In this document: positions 1 through 11,127 of the stretch, in pieces | Layout: every line of letters starts with the position of its first letter | Numbering within the stretch: the stretch's first letter is position 1 | NCBI GenBank assembly: GCA_907164885.2 | Contig: OU015500.1 | Location: 55,002,976 to 55,066,975, forward strand | Source of the DNA: Dolomedes plantarius | Lineage: Eukaryota > Arthropoda > Arachnida > Araneae > Dolomedidae | Direction of reading: 5' to 3' | Length of the DNA: 64,000 nt | Made by a program: the position numbers and the translations under genes | The notes under the pieces: generated by a model | Databases searched by the model: none | What the model was told of the DNA's origin: nothing | The model's input: only the letters and a program-made list of their open reading frames with translations

Positions 1-1130
1 AAGTTTAGTTTTTTTTATACTGTGGCAATTCTGAACATTTATGCCTATAACTAACCCTCTTTTCGTTATAAAGACCTCTACTCCAACAATATATCGAAAA
101 CTCTTATTTTACATCCTTAACTCAGCACGCCTTCAGCTATAACCTTTTTGGCAGATTAAATGCAATATAATCCACCTCACATATTTATCGTTTATAGACT
201 GAAACAAATCTGAGTATGATTTGCGCTTTGCTTACCGTTAACCACCTTTCATTCAAAATCACCTCTACTCTAAACTTTTTATCTAACTTCCTATTTCAAT
301 TTTACCCAACTGACGATGTCTTAGCAACACATTCGCGATACAACCTTCTTGATCTAACTCAAAATAACTCCAATGTTAAATTTTACACCTCACATTACCG
401 ATCATTCGTTAACTATCATTGCTCAATATACAAGAATTCTCTCATTATAATATTACTTCTCCTAACATTATGCATTCAAATTCTTTATACGTAATTAAAC
501 TAGAACTCACAATCCCAAACTTAAAAAAAACGCTAATTTCCCCCAAAATACACATATATGCACAAAATCAAAACAAACACAATTCTATTCTCAATGTAAT
601 TGCAAAATATTATCTGACAAATTCTATACTTAAATTGACACACGTTTCTTTTCAAAAAATTCATATCTATACCAAGTACCACTAATTACTATCGACCAAC
701 ACACTTGTACTCAGTTCAATAATTTCTCAACTGTTACTCAAATCTTAACTATCTATTGATTTTCTCATTTCAATAGAATTTTCAAAATCACACTTAAATA
801 TTATCTATCAACTGATATCAAACACATTTTCTGCCATCAACTACTTTTAACTTATTCAAAATATTTTTCAGAATTACACCTCAATTCAATCTATCATCTC
901 TACAATATCTATATACATAAATTTTTAAACACTTCATATAAATCATAACATAAGTATTTCTTATCTATCTTTAACCAACTCAACAAACTCTTTCTAAAAA
1001 CAATCTTTAATTCACTTAGTAAAATTAAAATATTTGCATTCATATATTCACACTTCAAACAATCTTAACATAAAATCAATATTGTCACACTCTTCAAAAC
1101 AAAATTACACTCAATAATAATAATTGTGGC
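1..1130. other. C-skewed, G-poor AT-rich tract, no gene
   Basis: Most 60-base rows here hold only 0-5 G but roughly 10-15 C, a strong and continuous strand asymmetry. Short open frames (216-494, 419-685) have the residue bias expected from this composition and no recognisable motif, so I do not call them genes. It could be the untranslated or LTR part of a retroelement whose body lies outside the window; no terminal motif proves this. Confidence 0.6.
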
Positions 1131-1309
1131 AAATATACGAACATATTTTCAAAACACTCCCGCTCTAAAAATTCTTACGCGCTGCTCCCTTCTCCACAAA
1201 ATTTGTAAAGACCAAAAAAATTTCTTAAAGACAAAAAAAACACCCTTTTTTTTTTGTCACGCAAAAAAATTTTCACGATTCTAGCCTAACACAAATTATC
1301 TTTTCTATC

Positions 1310-1515
1310 ATTTTCTCATGGTCGGAACCATGAGACTGAGTCACGGCCACCATGCACCTAACGAAAATTTTTTAAATAACTAGAAAAAATTTTTTAGCAA
1401 AAAAAAAATTTTTTTAAACTGGTCGCGGCAGCCATGCACCGAACAAAAAAAATTTTTTAACAATAAAATTTTTTCAAAAATACGCCTGGTCACGAAACCA
1501 TGAACAAAAAAAGAC
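1310..1515. repeat. Imperfect tandem modules around a GGTCGCGG..CCATG palindrome
   Basis: Modules containing a short partly palindromic core (variants of GGTCGCGGCAGCCATG and GGTCGGAACCATG) followed by runs of A and T occur at about 1318, 1342, 1421 and 1485. The spacers are homopolymeric A/T blocks. The function is unknown. The position at the end of the G-poor tract suggests a leader or LTR of a retroelement, but this is inference. Confidence 0.4.
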
Positions 1516-2823
1516 AGACGACTGTTCCGTCCTCTAATCAAAGGCGGCTTCCTAGCATTCTAACCGAAAATGTGATGAAAACAGCCTTCGATCACTTTAT
1601 CTCTCTAAAAAATTTTAATTTTTCTTTAAATCGAAAGCGCTTCATCACAGTAAGTTCAGATTGCTTGGAGGAAATTTTCAAACTTCTGCTGTAGCTGTCA
1701 TACTTTGCAAAACCATTTTATTTTATTTTTTTCTGATCAGTCATGACTATGCTTTATTCTTCATACGAAAGCTTAATACAATGTAATACACCAATCCATC
1801 TGATGGTCGGGACATACTTGTAGCAACACGGTCCGCACTGAATTCCCACCTGTGAGATTTGACCACAGGAAGGATCGTCCCCCCCCCACACACACACTGA
1901 AAAGAAAGCTCCGCCCCCCTCCAAATCATATGGATGACAGCACGACACGGGGTCTCATAAGAACGCCTTTTAGGGGTTCACCGAAGGAACGCCATTCGAG
2001 GAACAACAATAAATGTAGAAGAAAACATTAACGTTTCAGGGGGCCATTAGCTACGGAAAGTCAAAGTATGCAATGCTGCATTCTGAGTCTTGCGACGGCA
2101 AAGTTAACATGCGATTGGAAATGCGAGGTACGAGAGCGTATAGCGAGAGGTAAAGGAAGGGACATAATTTTGGAACCATAAATTTAACTCTCTGGGAACA
2201 AACTTTGGCAGAGATAAGGCATTGGCAGATATGAAAGGGGGAGTGTTGCAATCTACGGCTTTGCATTTCTGCAACTCAAATAAAATTATTTTCTGCTAGA
2301 AGAAACATTCTGTGGAAAACTCATTTTTGCAGCTGTTTAAAAGAAAGTTTGGGTGACCGCCAAGGTAAAAAGAAAAAGGAATGAGAACTAGGTGCTGCCC
2401 TGCAGCTTAAATGATACTAAAATGAAGGGATGACCGTCAGAATCAGTATTAGTATCAAAATTTCTTTAACTAATTAGATAGCTCAACACTAAGTGACGTT
2501 GTTGTTAAGTCGTTGGGTTTCAGGATTGGTTACAATATTTTCGATTCGAGCAATGGTGACACTGGCTGATGTATGTGAACAGCCCCGTGCCGGCTGCGAT
2601 CGATAGCCGAGATTCCCTAGAAATGTGACAGAATCTATCGACTTACGCAGGTCATGTCTCCTCATCACCTCAAAACTAGTAAGAATCCGCAGGTGTTCTA
2701 AACCACTGTTGAGCCTAATTCCCAATTATGTCATGAAAATACAACGTGTTTCATTATTTGGACTACAAAATCCGGAGGTTCATGTAAAATGGTTGATTTA
2801 AAGTGTACAGAGTTTAAACTAAT
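1516..2823. other. Intergenic, nothing recognised
   Basis: Mixed-composition sequence with a C-run/CA-run near 1876-1900. No motif, terminal repeat or credible reading frame was recognised on either strand. Confidence 0.5.
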
Positions 2824-3148
2824 ACAGAAACAGGTATTTTTAGGGGAAAAATACAGCAATGCATTTTACACATTTTTTTTACAAAAAAGTTGTATAATAA
2901 TGCAGTCTTTTATAATGCAAAAGCACATATGAAAAATCATGAGGCAGAAGTAATGTATGTTTATTCTGGCCCTGAAAGAGTATCATTGTATGCTATGATG
3001 TCAGCTGTGCACATGATAAAAACCTTGTGGCATTGAACTCGATATACGTGCCCGACAGTTTCAACTTCATTATAATATTTATGAAGGGATTTATTCATTT
3101 TGAATGTTTGCAAATCTAAACGTATTTATCTTATCGCGTTTGAAGGAT
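2824..3148 (+). repeat. Direct repeat 1, copy a (about 325 bp)
   Basis: Reads nearly the same as 5302-5634 on the same strand, with scattered substitutions and small indels (roughly 90% identity by eye). Both copies start around AGAAACAGGTATTTTTAGG and end around GCGTTTGAAGGAT. No coding potential was seen. It may be a dispersed repeat family or a local duplication. The interval between the copies contains the Tc1 element at 3547-4888. Confidence 0.85.
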
Positions 3149-3546
3149 TGGGCTTGAATTAATTTTCGATAAGCATCAAGACATATAGTTTGTATCTAAT
3201 TTAAAATACTTACTTTTTGATAGAAACTTTTGGCAGACTTAATAGTCAAAACATTGTATTTCTTTATACAAAAACATTTTTTTTAATTGCTACTTTCCGA
3301 TAATTGCTAATTTGATGAAATAAAACTGAAATGATAAAATTTTATCAAACCTTTCTTCAAAGTAAAAGCAAAATGAAAACTACACAATTTCAGTAATTTT
3401 TAAATCTAAACTAAAACAGCGAGGAATTCCGTGTTTTATTTTGTTTTTCATCTTAATAATCAATAAAGGGAAACCGGCGTACAAACTTTTCTAATTCAAT
3501 AACTTGATTTTCAAGCTGTGACGTCCTGAAAACGTATATATATATA

Positions 3547-4888
3547 CACTCATGGATAAAAAAATTACCGCACCAAGAAGGAGTCGTCAAAATGAAACGA
3601 AATTTTACATACGTAATGACTACTCTGTTGGACCCCCTCTAGCGCGTATGCACGATGCGATACGATCGGGCATTGAGTCATACAAGTTCTGTATGATGTC
3701 TTGAGATATTTCGTTCCATATTTGCTGTAACCTTGCCTCTAGTTCGTTCAAACTCGTAGGATGCCCAACTCATCGTCCCAAATGATCCCAGATATGCTCG
3801 ATTGGAGACAAATCTGGGGATCGGGTAGGCCAAGGAAGGGTAGTAACAGTGCGGACACAGTCTTGTGACACCCTTGCCGTATGAGGCCGAGTATTGTCTT
3901 GTTGAAAAATGGCTCCTGGGAGCCGTTGCATGAGTGGCAACACATGTGGTTGCAGGATTTCATGAACATACCGCTGGGCTGTCATGGTGCCACGGAACAA
4001 TACTAGGGGTGACCGTGTATTGTAGGCAATGGCACCCCATACCATCACACCAGCTGTGGGACCATCACACCAGCTATGTGTCGCTGTACAGCAAAGGCAG
4101 GATTGAAGCGTTCACCACGGGCTCTCCACACACGAACACGATTGTCATCACTGCCGAGATTGAATCTGGATTCGTCGCTAAAGGCGACATGGTTCCATTC
4201 CTCTGCAGTCCAGTTTCCTCGTGCGCGGCAAAACTCCAAACGGAGGCGTCAATGGGTGGGCGTCAAGGGCAGCACACGTAATGGGCACCGCGATACCAAC
4301 TGTCCTTCAGCCAGGCGCCTTCGTATGGTTCGAGAATACACAGAGGCCCCTAGTGAAGGTGCTACCTGTGCCTGGATGGCGGCCGATGAAGCAGTTGGCT
4401 GTACGCGTGCATTTCTTACGATGTGGCGGTCTTCTCGACGACTGGTCTGTCCAGGGCGTGCTGATCCTGGTCTTCGTGTACATGACATCTCTCGGGTCCA
4501 CTGGTCCCAACACCTCCTCACAACACAATCAGAGCGGCCTAATTGACGAGCTACTCGCCTAGCTGACCACCCAGCTTCCATCATCCCGACAATTCTCCCC
4601 CTCTCAAACTGCGACAACTGCTTATATTGTCTTCGAACACGGCGTAATGGCATATCTATCTCAGCTCTTCCTTTGTAAATGATTCAGCACACTCAAACAA
4701 GCTTTGGTTACCTGTTTTATACTCCACAGAGTACGATGTTCAACGCCGCCCTCTACCGGCTATACATAATGCGCAATCACGCTGCATTTCTAATCATTTG
4801 CATATCTCCCCGACATGTACCTTCATTGCAAGTTTCGTTACGATCCCGCAATTATTTCTTGGTGGGCTAATTTTTTTGTCCATGAGTG
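3547..4888 (-). mobile_element. Full-length Tc1-like DNA transposon (dead), TA target duplication
   Basis: Both ends carry terminal inverted repeats beginning CACTCATGGA(T/C)AAAAAAATTA; the left end reads inward from 3547 and the right end inward from 4888. Both are flanked by TA (3545-3546, 4889-4890), the standard Tc1/mariner target duplication. The element is 1342 bp, with one transposase gene on the minus strand occupying most of it. The gene has in-frame stops and a frameshift, so the copy could move only with transposase supplied by another copy. A GA microsatellite lies just outside the right end. Confidence 0.93.
3620..4653 (-). pseudogene. Tc1-like transposase, DD32E-type, inactivated
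   Basis: Reads from 4653 down to a natural stop at 3620-3622. The N-terminal helix-turn-helix region (FERGRIVGMMEAGWSARRVA) is followed by the DDE core: SDESRF, then IFQQDNTRPHTA, then SPDLSPIEHIWD. By my count 32 residues separate the second D from the E, fewer than the 34 of classical Tc1. Lesions seen: TGA at 4249-4251; a 20 bp tandem duplication (4041-4060 repeated at 4061-4080) that shifts the frame between the first D and the rest of the core; and TGA at 3770-3772, just after the E. The frame continues past that last stop with a normal Tc1-style C-terminus. Family membership is clear; the copy is non-functional. Confidence 0.9.
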
Positions 4889-4895
4889 TATATAC

Positions 4896-4903
<8 letters not shown>

Positions 4904-4930
<27 letters not shown>
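4904..4930. repeat. (GA)n then (CAGA)n microsatellite
   Basis: Uninterrupted GA dinucleotides followed by a few CAGA units, starting 15 bases outside the right terminus of the Tc1 element. Confidence 0.95.
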
Positions 4931-5301
4931 CTCGTAGACAATAATAAAAAAAAAGTCACACCATGAAGGAATCATTCAAATGGGATGAAAATCGGAAGAT
5001 GCGTGATGTGCAGGGGTTTATCAAAATAATGGAAACACCAAGAAGCATCATGAGAACCTTTATTAATGCGGCGCAGGATCACCTTTGTCACGTAATACCA
5101 CCTGATTCACCTTTTAATTCGAATATGCAAGTCATAATAGTTGTTAAGAATATATTATGCCATTCTTCAGGGAAAAATCATGACAGTTCCTCTAGAGATG
5201 TTGTGGTGGATATCGATACCTTTATCTATCCGCTTATACACATTACTGTGTTTTGATGATTTATTGTCGGGGGGATTTTACAGGGCAAGTTAAGATATTT
5301 G

Positions 5302-5634
5302 ACAGAAACCAGGTATTTTTAGGGGAAAAAATTCTGCAATGCATTTTACACATTTTTTTTTTTTACAAAAGGTTGTATAATAATGCAGTCTTTTCATAAT
5401 ACAAAAGCACACATGAAAAATTCATGAGCAGAAGTAATGTATGTTTATTCTGGCCCTGAAATAGTAATCATTGTAGGCTATGATGTCAGCTGTACACATG
5501 ATAAAAATCTTTGTGGCATTCAACTCGATATGCATGCCCGACAGTTTCAACTTCATTATAATATTTATGAAAGGATTTATTCATTTTGAATGTTTGCAAA
5601 TCTAAACGTATTTATCTTATAGCGTTTGAAGGAT
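5302..5634 (+). repeat. Direct repeat 1, copy b
   Basis: Second copy of the repeat at 2824-3148, about 2.48 kb downstream in the same orientation. Immediately right of it begins a decayed Tc1-like transposase (about 5640), whereas copy a runs into unrelated sequence, so the homology ends sharply at both right edges. Confidence 0.85.
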
Positions 5635-6255
5635 AATGCTCTTCAAACCAATTTTCATGCTCTTCGAACCAATACTTGATAGATTTAGTTGTATGCATAG
5701 GGGTATTATCATCCTGGAGAACGCTATCTCCTGCAAGAATCAGTTTTTACACCATAGGATGGACTAGTGAGATAAAATTTCGGCACAGTCCTTCCCAATC
5801 CATCTCCTGTAGGGTTTACCATAGGGCCCTAAAAAAAAAAACCATGACATGCCAGCCCAACCCTGAAAGATCTACCTCCATGAGTGTCAGTTGAGGTGAG
5901 ACAGCCAGATTCTTACGCTTTTGTAGGTGTTCTCCAGACATACGCACGTCCTGTTGCAAGGAACAATGTGAACAATGATTCGTCGGACCAAATGCCGTTT
6001 TTCGACATATTACTCGACCAGGATTTGCGCTCGTCTCACCAGTGTGGGTGATATTTTGTATTGGTATCTATTACAAGTGGCTTGGGAACAGCTATTCTTC
6101 CGTAAATACTTGGTTTGTGAAGTTCCCTTCTACCTCTAATGGTTGATACCGGAACATGCAGATGCAGATTGAGCTCTTCGGTCATGTTGGTTGCAGTTGT
6201 TTCCTTTCTTCATGTCGCAATCCGCTTCAATACCTCGTGAGATGATTACAATTTG
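5635..6255 (-). pseudogene. Tc1-like transposase relic (middle part)
   Basis: Translation of the minus strand in shifting frames gives recognisable Tc1 blocks: the RELHKPSIYGRIAV linker, WSDESLFTLF around the first catalytic D, TGRAYVWRTP, and near the left end LQDDNTPMHTTKSIKYWFEE around the second D. These resemble the DD36E copy at 45.4-46.6 kb more than the element at 3547-4888. Several stops and frameshifts and a run of A at 5830-5840 break it. The C-terminal part with the catalytic E is absent, because direct repeat copy b abuts the left edge. No terminal inverted repeat was found. Confidence 0.75.
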
Positions 6256-6362
6256 AGAAAATTTGGATTATTTATTCAAGAGAAAGAGATTCACAAAGTG
6301 AAAAAGTCAATAACGCGTTGGTCTACCTCAAGCCCTTATGGAAGCAATTATTCGGCTTGGTA

Positions 6363-6956
6363 TTAATTGATAGACGTGGCAGATGTCCTAATGCGGGATA
6401 TCGTGCCAAATTCTGTCCAATTGACGGTTAGATCGTCAAAATCCTGAGCTGGTTGGAGGGTCCTGCTCATAATGTTCAAAATGTGCTCAATGGGGGAGAG
6501 ATCCGGTATCTTTGCTGGCCAAGGTAGCGTTGGGCAAGCATGAAGACAAACAGTAGAAACTCTTTGTCGGTGTACAGAGGTCAATGGTAGTCGGCGCAAG
6601 GAGCGCCGTGAGCTCAGCCTCCTTTCTCTGAGCCGCCTATGAATTGTTCTTGCGGTCACTGAAGCACCAGTTGCACGTACAAACGATGATAATGGTGAAT
6701 CTGGGGTTCTGAGTGCCGCTTTGACGATTTCTCGGTCCTCACATTCTGTCGTTTTTCTAGGCCGACCGCTTCCTTCTTGAAGCTGTGTTCGGTCATTATT
6801 CACCCATTCCTGCCAACATAGTCTAATAGTGGCATCGCTCCTATCCAAATGTCGAGCGATTCGCCGATTAGACCAACCGACTTCTTTGAGCCAAACTACA
6901 TGTATTTTCAAATGGCATCTGCGCATATTGTTCGATGCGACAGTAACGATGCGCAC
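6363..6956 (-). pseudogene. Tc1-like transposase with the central DDE region deleted
   Basis: A 197-codon open frame. The first ~125 residues are the bipartite DNA-binding domain (VGWSNRRIARHLDRSDATIR, then GSGRPRKTTECEDREIV and RTIHRRLRERRLSSRRSLRR). It jumps directly to the extreme end of the catalytic core (LPWPAKIPDLSPIEHIL) and a Tc1 C-terminus. The whole stretch with the first two catalytic aspartates, on the order of 120 residues, is missing without loss of frame. A product could still bind DNA but not catalyse transposition. Whether it is expressed is unknown; most likely it is an internally deleted relic. Confidence 0.85.
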
Positions 6957-7194
6957 CTATATCAGATGCATTTTTACTGTCTACCTGAGTACACGGAATG
7001 AAATTCACAAAGCATTTTTGACCTGGAATCGAAATTTATCATCTTTAACAACCTGCCACTTGCGCAGTTAAGATGCGCTGCAGCGTCACATGTTCATTCA
7101 TTGGCCGCCAAACTTTAAAATTTTGCATTTTCCGTCGAAACCTGCATGTATATCAATTTGTGTTCAATTTGCATTACCCCTTTTGGTGCGGCAT

Positions 7195-7318
7195 TTAAAA
7201 TTTTTTTTTAATTATTTTTTTTACTTTATTTTTATTTAATTCTTTTTACTTTATTTTTATTTATTTCTTTTTACTTTTATTTATTTATTTTTATTTTTAT
7301 TTATTTATATACTTTTTT
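7195..7318. repeat. T-rich TTTA/TTTTTA low-complexity tract
   Basis: Interrupted tandem of ATTTTTATTT-like units, with T dominating for about 120 bases. No other signal. Confidence 0.9.
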
Positions 7319-7389
7319 TGGGGGAGGGGTGTCTAAAAGTGTGTACATATAAATAAAACTCACTTTTGAAGACGTCAGTGTTTCGAAGG

Positions 7390-7740
7390 GTGTGAAGTCA
7401 TCTTTAGGGAATACTTAAAAAGCATGTACGCGGACGGCGTCTTTCTCTTTGAAAGACGAAATTCTCTCTGAAAATTGGTTCTAGTCGAATACGAGTCGGT
7501 TGGTAATTTTCCTGGTTTATTGAATACACACACACTGATATAAGACAATTATGTACAGGACTCAAGTATGAACAAGAATATTAAAATACTGTATCAAGAG
7601 CAATGCGGATACAAAAAGGCCGGTCTCCCGTGAGCACCACCTACACTCTCCGCGAGCCAAGCTCGTTCTCCCCCACCGTGACCCGGGGGGGTCTCCTTCA
7701 TACACAAAATAAACGTTACTAGAGGGCGCCAGGCCCTACA
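7390..7740 (-). repeat. Candidate solo LTR, boundaries uncertain
   Basis: A GC-richer block in AT-rich surroundings. On the minus strand it starts TGTAGGGCCTGGCGCCCTCT at 7740 and carries an AATAAA about 220 bases in (near 7515-7520, TTCAATAAACCAGG), an arrangement typical of an LTR U3-R-U5. I found no second copy and no target duplication in the window, so the inner boundary (given as ~7390) is a guess. It could instead be part of another repeat. Confidence 0.4.
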
Positions 7741-7771
7741 AAGCATATATATAAATATATTTTGACGTTAC

Positions 7772-7825
7772 AATTAAATCAGCGTGAGAGATGAGAACTG
7801 AGCATTAGCCAGTTAATACCGTTTT
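7772..7825 (+). repeat. 54 bp inverted repeat, left arm
   Basis: Reverse complement of 9524-9577 with about 8 mismatches (roughly 85%). The outer end reads AATTAAATCAG on both arms. The arms are 1.75 kb apart and could be the termini of a non-autonomous DNA element. No flanking target duplication or transposase between them was recognised. Confidence 0.85.
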
Positions 7826-7836
7826 AGTTATGAAAT

Positions 7837-7874
7837 CTGCGTGATAATAAATGCCTGCATTTATTATCACGCAG
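7837..7874. repeat. Perfect 18 bp stem hairpin with 2-nt loop
   Basis: CTGCGTGATAATAAATGC, a CT loop, then its exact reverse complement. It lies just inside the left arm of the 54 bp inverted repeat. A perfect 18 bp stem is unlikely to persist by chance in decayed sequence, so it is either recent or structurally relevant to the element. Confidence 0.9.
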
Positions 7875-7879
7875 TAATA

Positions 7880-7996
7880 ATAATTTGCAATAATTTTGGT
7901 CAATTCGTAGAAGTATAACAAAGTGTACGATTCTGAGAGCTAGGAATTTTAATAAAAAAGTACTATATGGTGGCAATAATTTTTGTATCTTAAAGC

Positions 7997-8053
<57 letters not shown>

Positions 8054-9520
8054 ATTTGATCACGTTCACACTATATTAATAAAACCCGTCTCTTTAAAAG
8101 CCTTTTTATGAAAATTTCTTCATATAGGAGAATCATTCGGAATTTCTTTTTAATTTTTTATGAGCAAAAAGATGTTTTATATATTTTAAAGTAAACAAAA
8201 TATTTCTAGTTCTAAGCATACTTAAAGAGAGAAAATGGGTAAAATATGTAAATAGATTCAAAAGAATTAATATTATGGTACATATAATCTTAAATAGAAA
8301 GCCTGCATTGTAGGACATGATAAATATCTTTTAAAAGATTTGAAAATGATAGAAATTTCTGAAAAATTATCTATTTCCATGGTTTTTTATAGAAAAAATC
8401 CGTATCCATGTGTTTTAAAATAGAAACCTATAAAAAACCTTTTAAGGTAATTTTTTCGTTGATATTACTGAAGGCAAGTTTATGAGGAACAAATTTTTCA
8501 ATTCTCGGAATTGAAAAATTTAAATTATTTAAAACTCCTGTAGTAAAAAGTAAATTTTTTCACAATGCTTAAAATGTCTTTAAAGTGACTGCAAAACTTC
8601 AAGAAGCTCTTTGACAAACGAAATATCCGTAAAAATGTTTTGAGACTTCTTAATACTTTTATAATGTTGTGTTTTCTAATGAATAACAGTCTTATGTATA
8701 ACTCTTTTCTTTTTTCTTTCTTACTTGAATTTTAGGACTTTTCTTCAGTTTATCTTTTGCACGTTATTCCCTCCTATTTAACTCAGCCAACAACATCAAA
8801 AATGATTCTGTTGCTTCTACTGCGAAACAAACCTTTCTGACACGAGAAGTATTTCAACTGTTGTTTTCTTGGTCGTAATAAATTTTTCATGCGTTGAAGG
8901 CGGATTTTTCTATCACGTCCTTTAAGTGTGAAAAGCGTGGGGATAGTTTTCACATTCTGTAATGTGGTTTCTGGTAACGCGTAAGACAAATAATTCCGAA
9001 TTTCTTTGTTTATTTGAGAAGTCTCACAGTCCTTGTTTTACATTTCTTTCTTTTTTCGGTTTTATCCTCTTCGTAACTGCTTAATAGAATCTTTAACTGA
9101 TTGATTTTGGCACCACTGGCATATGATGACTTCTTCACATGTACCGATATTTCTTTCAGTTATTCTATATCTAAATTATCAGATTATTTAAATTTTTTCT
9201 TGAAGTCTTATCAGGCTTAATTTTGAACAACAGTAAGCCATTAATTAGTAATTTTTGGTCTGGTATAGGATTTAAATCCTCCTTTTAATCTAACCCCGCA
9301 CACTCTATGTTCAGTTTCCACGAATATATGTTCGTGTTCATCCTCGACTTATAGAAAAGCAAACAAATGAAACTAAAATTAAAATTCGACATAGTTTCAA
9401 ATGTACGATATTGTTTAATGGTAAATCACATATTTTATGTTTTGGATGGGCATTATTAATGTGACAATTATGTAAATCGAGATACAAAAAGTATAGGTGC
9501 AGATTTTATAGGAGCAGATA
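7880..9520. other. Interior of the inverted-repeat pair, no recognised gene
   Basis: Contains (TA)n at 8000-8050. A 68-codon basic open frame on the minus strand (8783-8989) has no motif I recognise and is not supported by any context. Otherwise unassigned AT-rich sequence. Confidence 0.4.
8000..8050. repeat. (TA)n microsatellite
   Basis: About 25 uninterrupted TA units. Confidence 0.97.
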
Positions 9521-9523
9521 TGT

Positions 9524-9577
9524 AAAATGGTATTAACCAGCTAATAATCAGTTCTTATCTCTCATACTGATTTAATT
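9524..9577 (-). repeat. 54 bp inverted repeat, right arm
   Basis: Partner of 7772-7825 in inverted orientation. The homology stops abruptly at AATTAAATC on the outside, as expected of terminal repeats. Confidence 0.85.
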
Positions 9578-9654
9578 GAGTCTATTTAAATCGTAGTTTC
9601 GCCTCAGTGCTCTTAGGATCCCATTCTTCAAGGCCCCCGAAAACATTCCTAGTG

Positions 9655-9680
9655 TACACACACACACACACACATATCTA

Positions 9681-9735
<55 letters not shown>

Positions 9736-9755
9736 CATACATTATATATATATAT
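9655..9755. repeat. Compound (AC)n(TC)n(TA)n microsatellite
   Basis: Runs of AC (9655-9674), TC (9678-9695) and TA (9695-9731), then shorter TA blocks up to ~9755. Confidence 0.95.
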
Positions 9756-9759
9756 TAAG

Positions 9760-10540
9760 CTCTCTAAATTTTTTACTGCAGTTCATGATAGGCGAAAGTT
9801 TTATCGTTGTGGTCTGTATGAATGCAGTTTGTCTGTCACCAATCAAAATTTAAGAAATTTCGAATTTTGGACTTATTTTCCCTCCATAATCCAAGGCAGC
9901 TATTCACTGTAAAGAAACTCATAAGAATGACAAAACCTCAGTCCAAGGCACTTGGACTGCTGGAGTTCACTAAATTTTAATTTTGGATTAATTTGTTATT
10001 AATTAAGGTTTGTAAGAAATGCAGCCCTATTATTTTAAAAATCTAGTCTGAAAACGAGTGCTGAAGCAAATAAACATTTTCTCTGCTAAAAGTATTCACT
10101 CCTTTTAGTGCAGAGAATGACAGTAACATCATTCCCAAAACAAAGTTGAATACCCCTGTCTTTGAGTATCATCAATAACGTGATCTATTACCCGATAATG
10201 TCCCGTTGTGAAGGTAACCATTTTTCTCAGTATAAACCATAAACATGATATATTATATTTAAACTTAAACGATAGTTAAATACCTGAAAGCTTTTAGATA
10301 TCCATCTACAGAATAAATAAAATTATCTATATATGTTTCACCATTCACAAAATATAATAACGATGTAGACAGTTTGAGAAGCTGGCAACAAAATAATGAA
10401 CTAATTTAAAATTTAATAATGATAATACCAATAACAATTTAAACCTATTAATATAATATTTAAGCAGAATTTTAATCAATAAACTCATGGTGTTACATTT
10501 TCCTAATACATCAGTCTGAAATTATAGTACGAAAAGAATT
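9760..10540. other. Intergenic, nothing recognised
   Basis: AT-rich; no motif, repeat or frame of note. Confidence 0.4.
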
Positions 10541-10554
10541 AAATTCTGGAACGT

Positions 10555-10612
10555 ACACACATATACACACACACACACATATATATATATATACATACAG
10601 ACATATATATCA
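10555..10612. repeat. (CA)n/(TA)n microsatellite
   Basis: Mixed ACACAC and TATATA units with CATACA interruptions. Confidence 0.9.
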
Positions 10613-10978
10613 ACAAACAAAATAATCACATTTCTGAAAGCTCATTTGTCTGATCATCTGTCCAATCTGCGAAGAATCGACCCCAGCAGACTCTCCACAA
10701 ATAGACTTGAAGGATAAATTGTGCCTGTTTCTAAGACAGTCTAACCAACCATTTGAGTCTGGGAATCCTTAAATTCACAGTTTAGAACCAATTTCTGTTT
10801 CAAAACGGGGTCATTTATGGGAATGTTTGTTGCATGAACTAAGTTTAAGTGTAATGAGAAAGGACAAAGAGAGGGGAGATTCCGATTATTTCACGTTTTG
10901 ATAAGATATATTTATTTTTTTTCATCACAATTTTCGACTATTTTAGGAAAATTTCGTTGCGTTTTCTCTTCTGAAAAA

Positions 10979-11127
10979 ACGTTAAATGTGGGAAATATTT
11001 TAAAATGATAACGTTAAATGTAGGATTTTGTAATATTACAAGTATAGGAAATAAATTCGGACAAATAAAAAAATAACGTTATATGCGGGATATCATTAAA
11101 TACGGGTTACGTTAAATCGGGGTTTCA

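Noticed and set aside
216..685. Two overlapping small frames in the G-poor tract
   Set aside because: Composition alone (few G, hence few TAG/TGA) explains the open frames.
4963..5256. 97-codon frame right of the Tc1 element
   Set aside because: No domain; its start overlaps sequence reminiscent of a Tc1-type terminus and it is followed by a dispersed repeat.
8783..8989. Basic 68-codon minus-strand frame
   Set aside because: No recognisable family, no splice or promoter context; too short to support.
9607..9912. 101-codon frame across a compound microsatellite
   Set aside because: Half of it is microsatellite translation; the rest has no motif.
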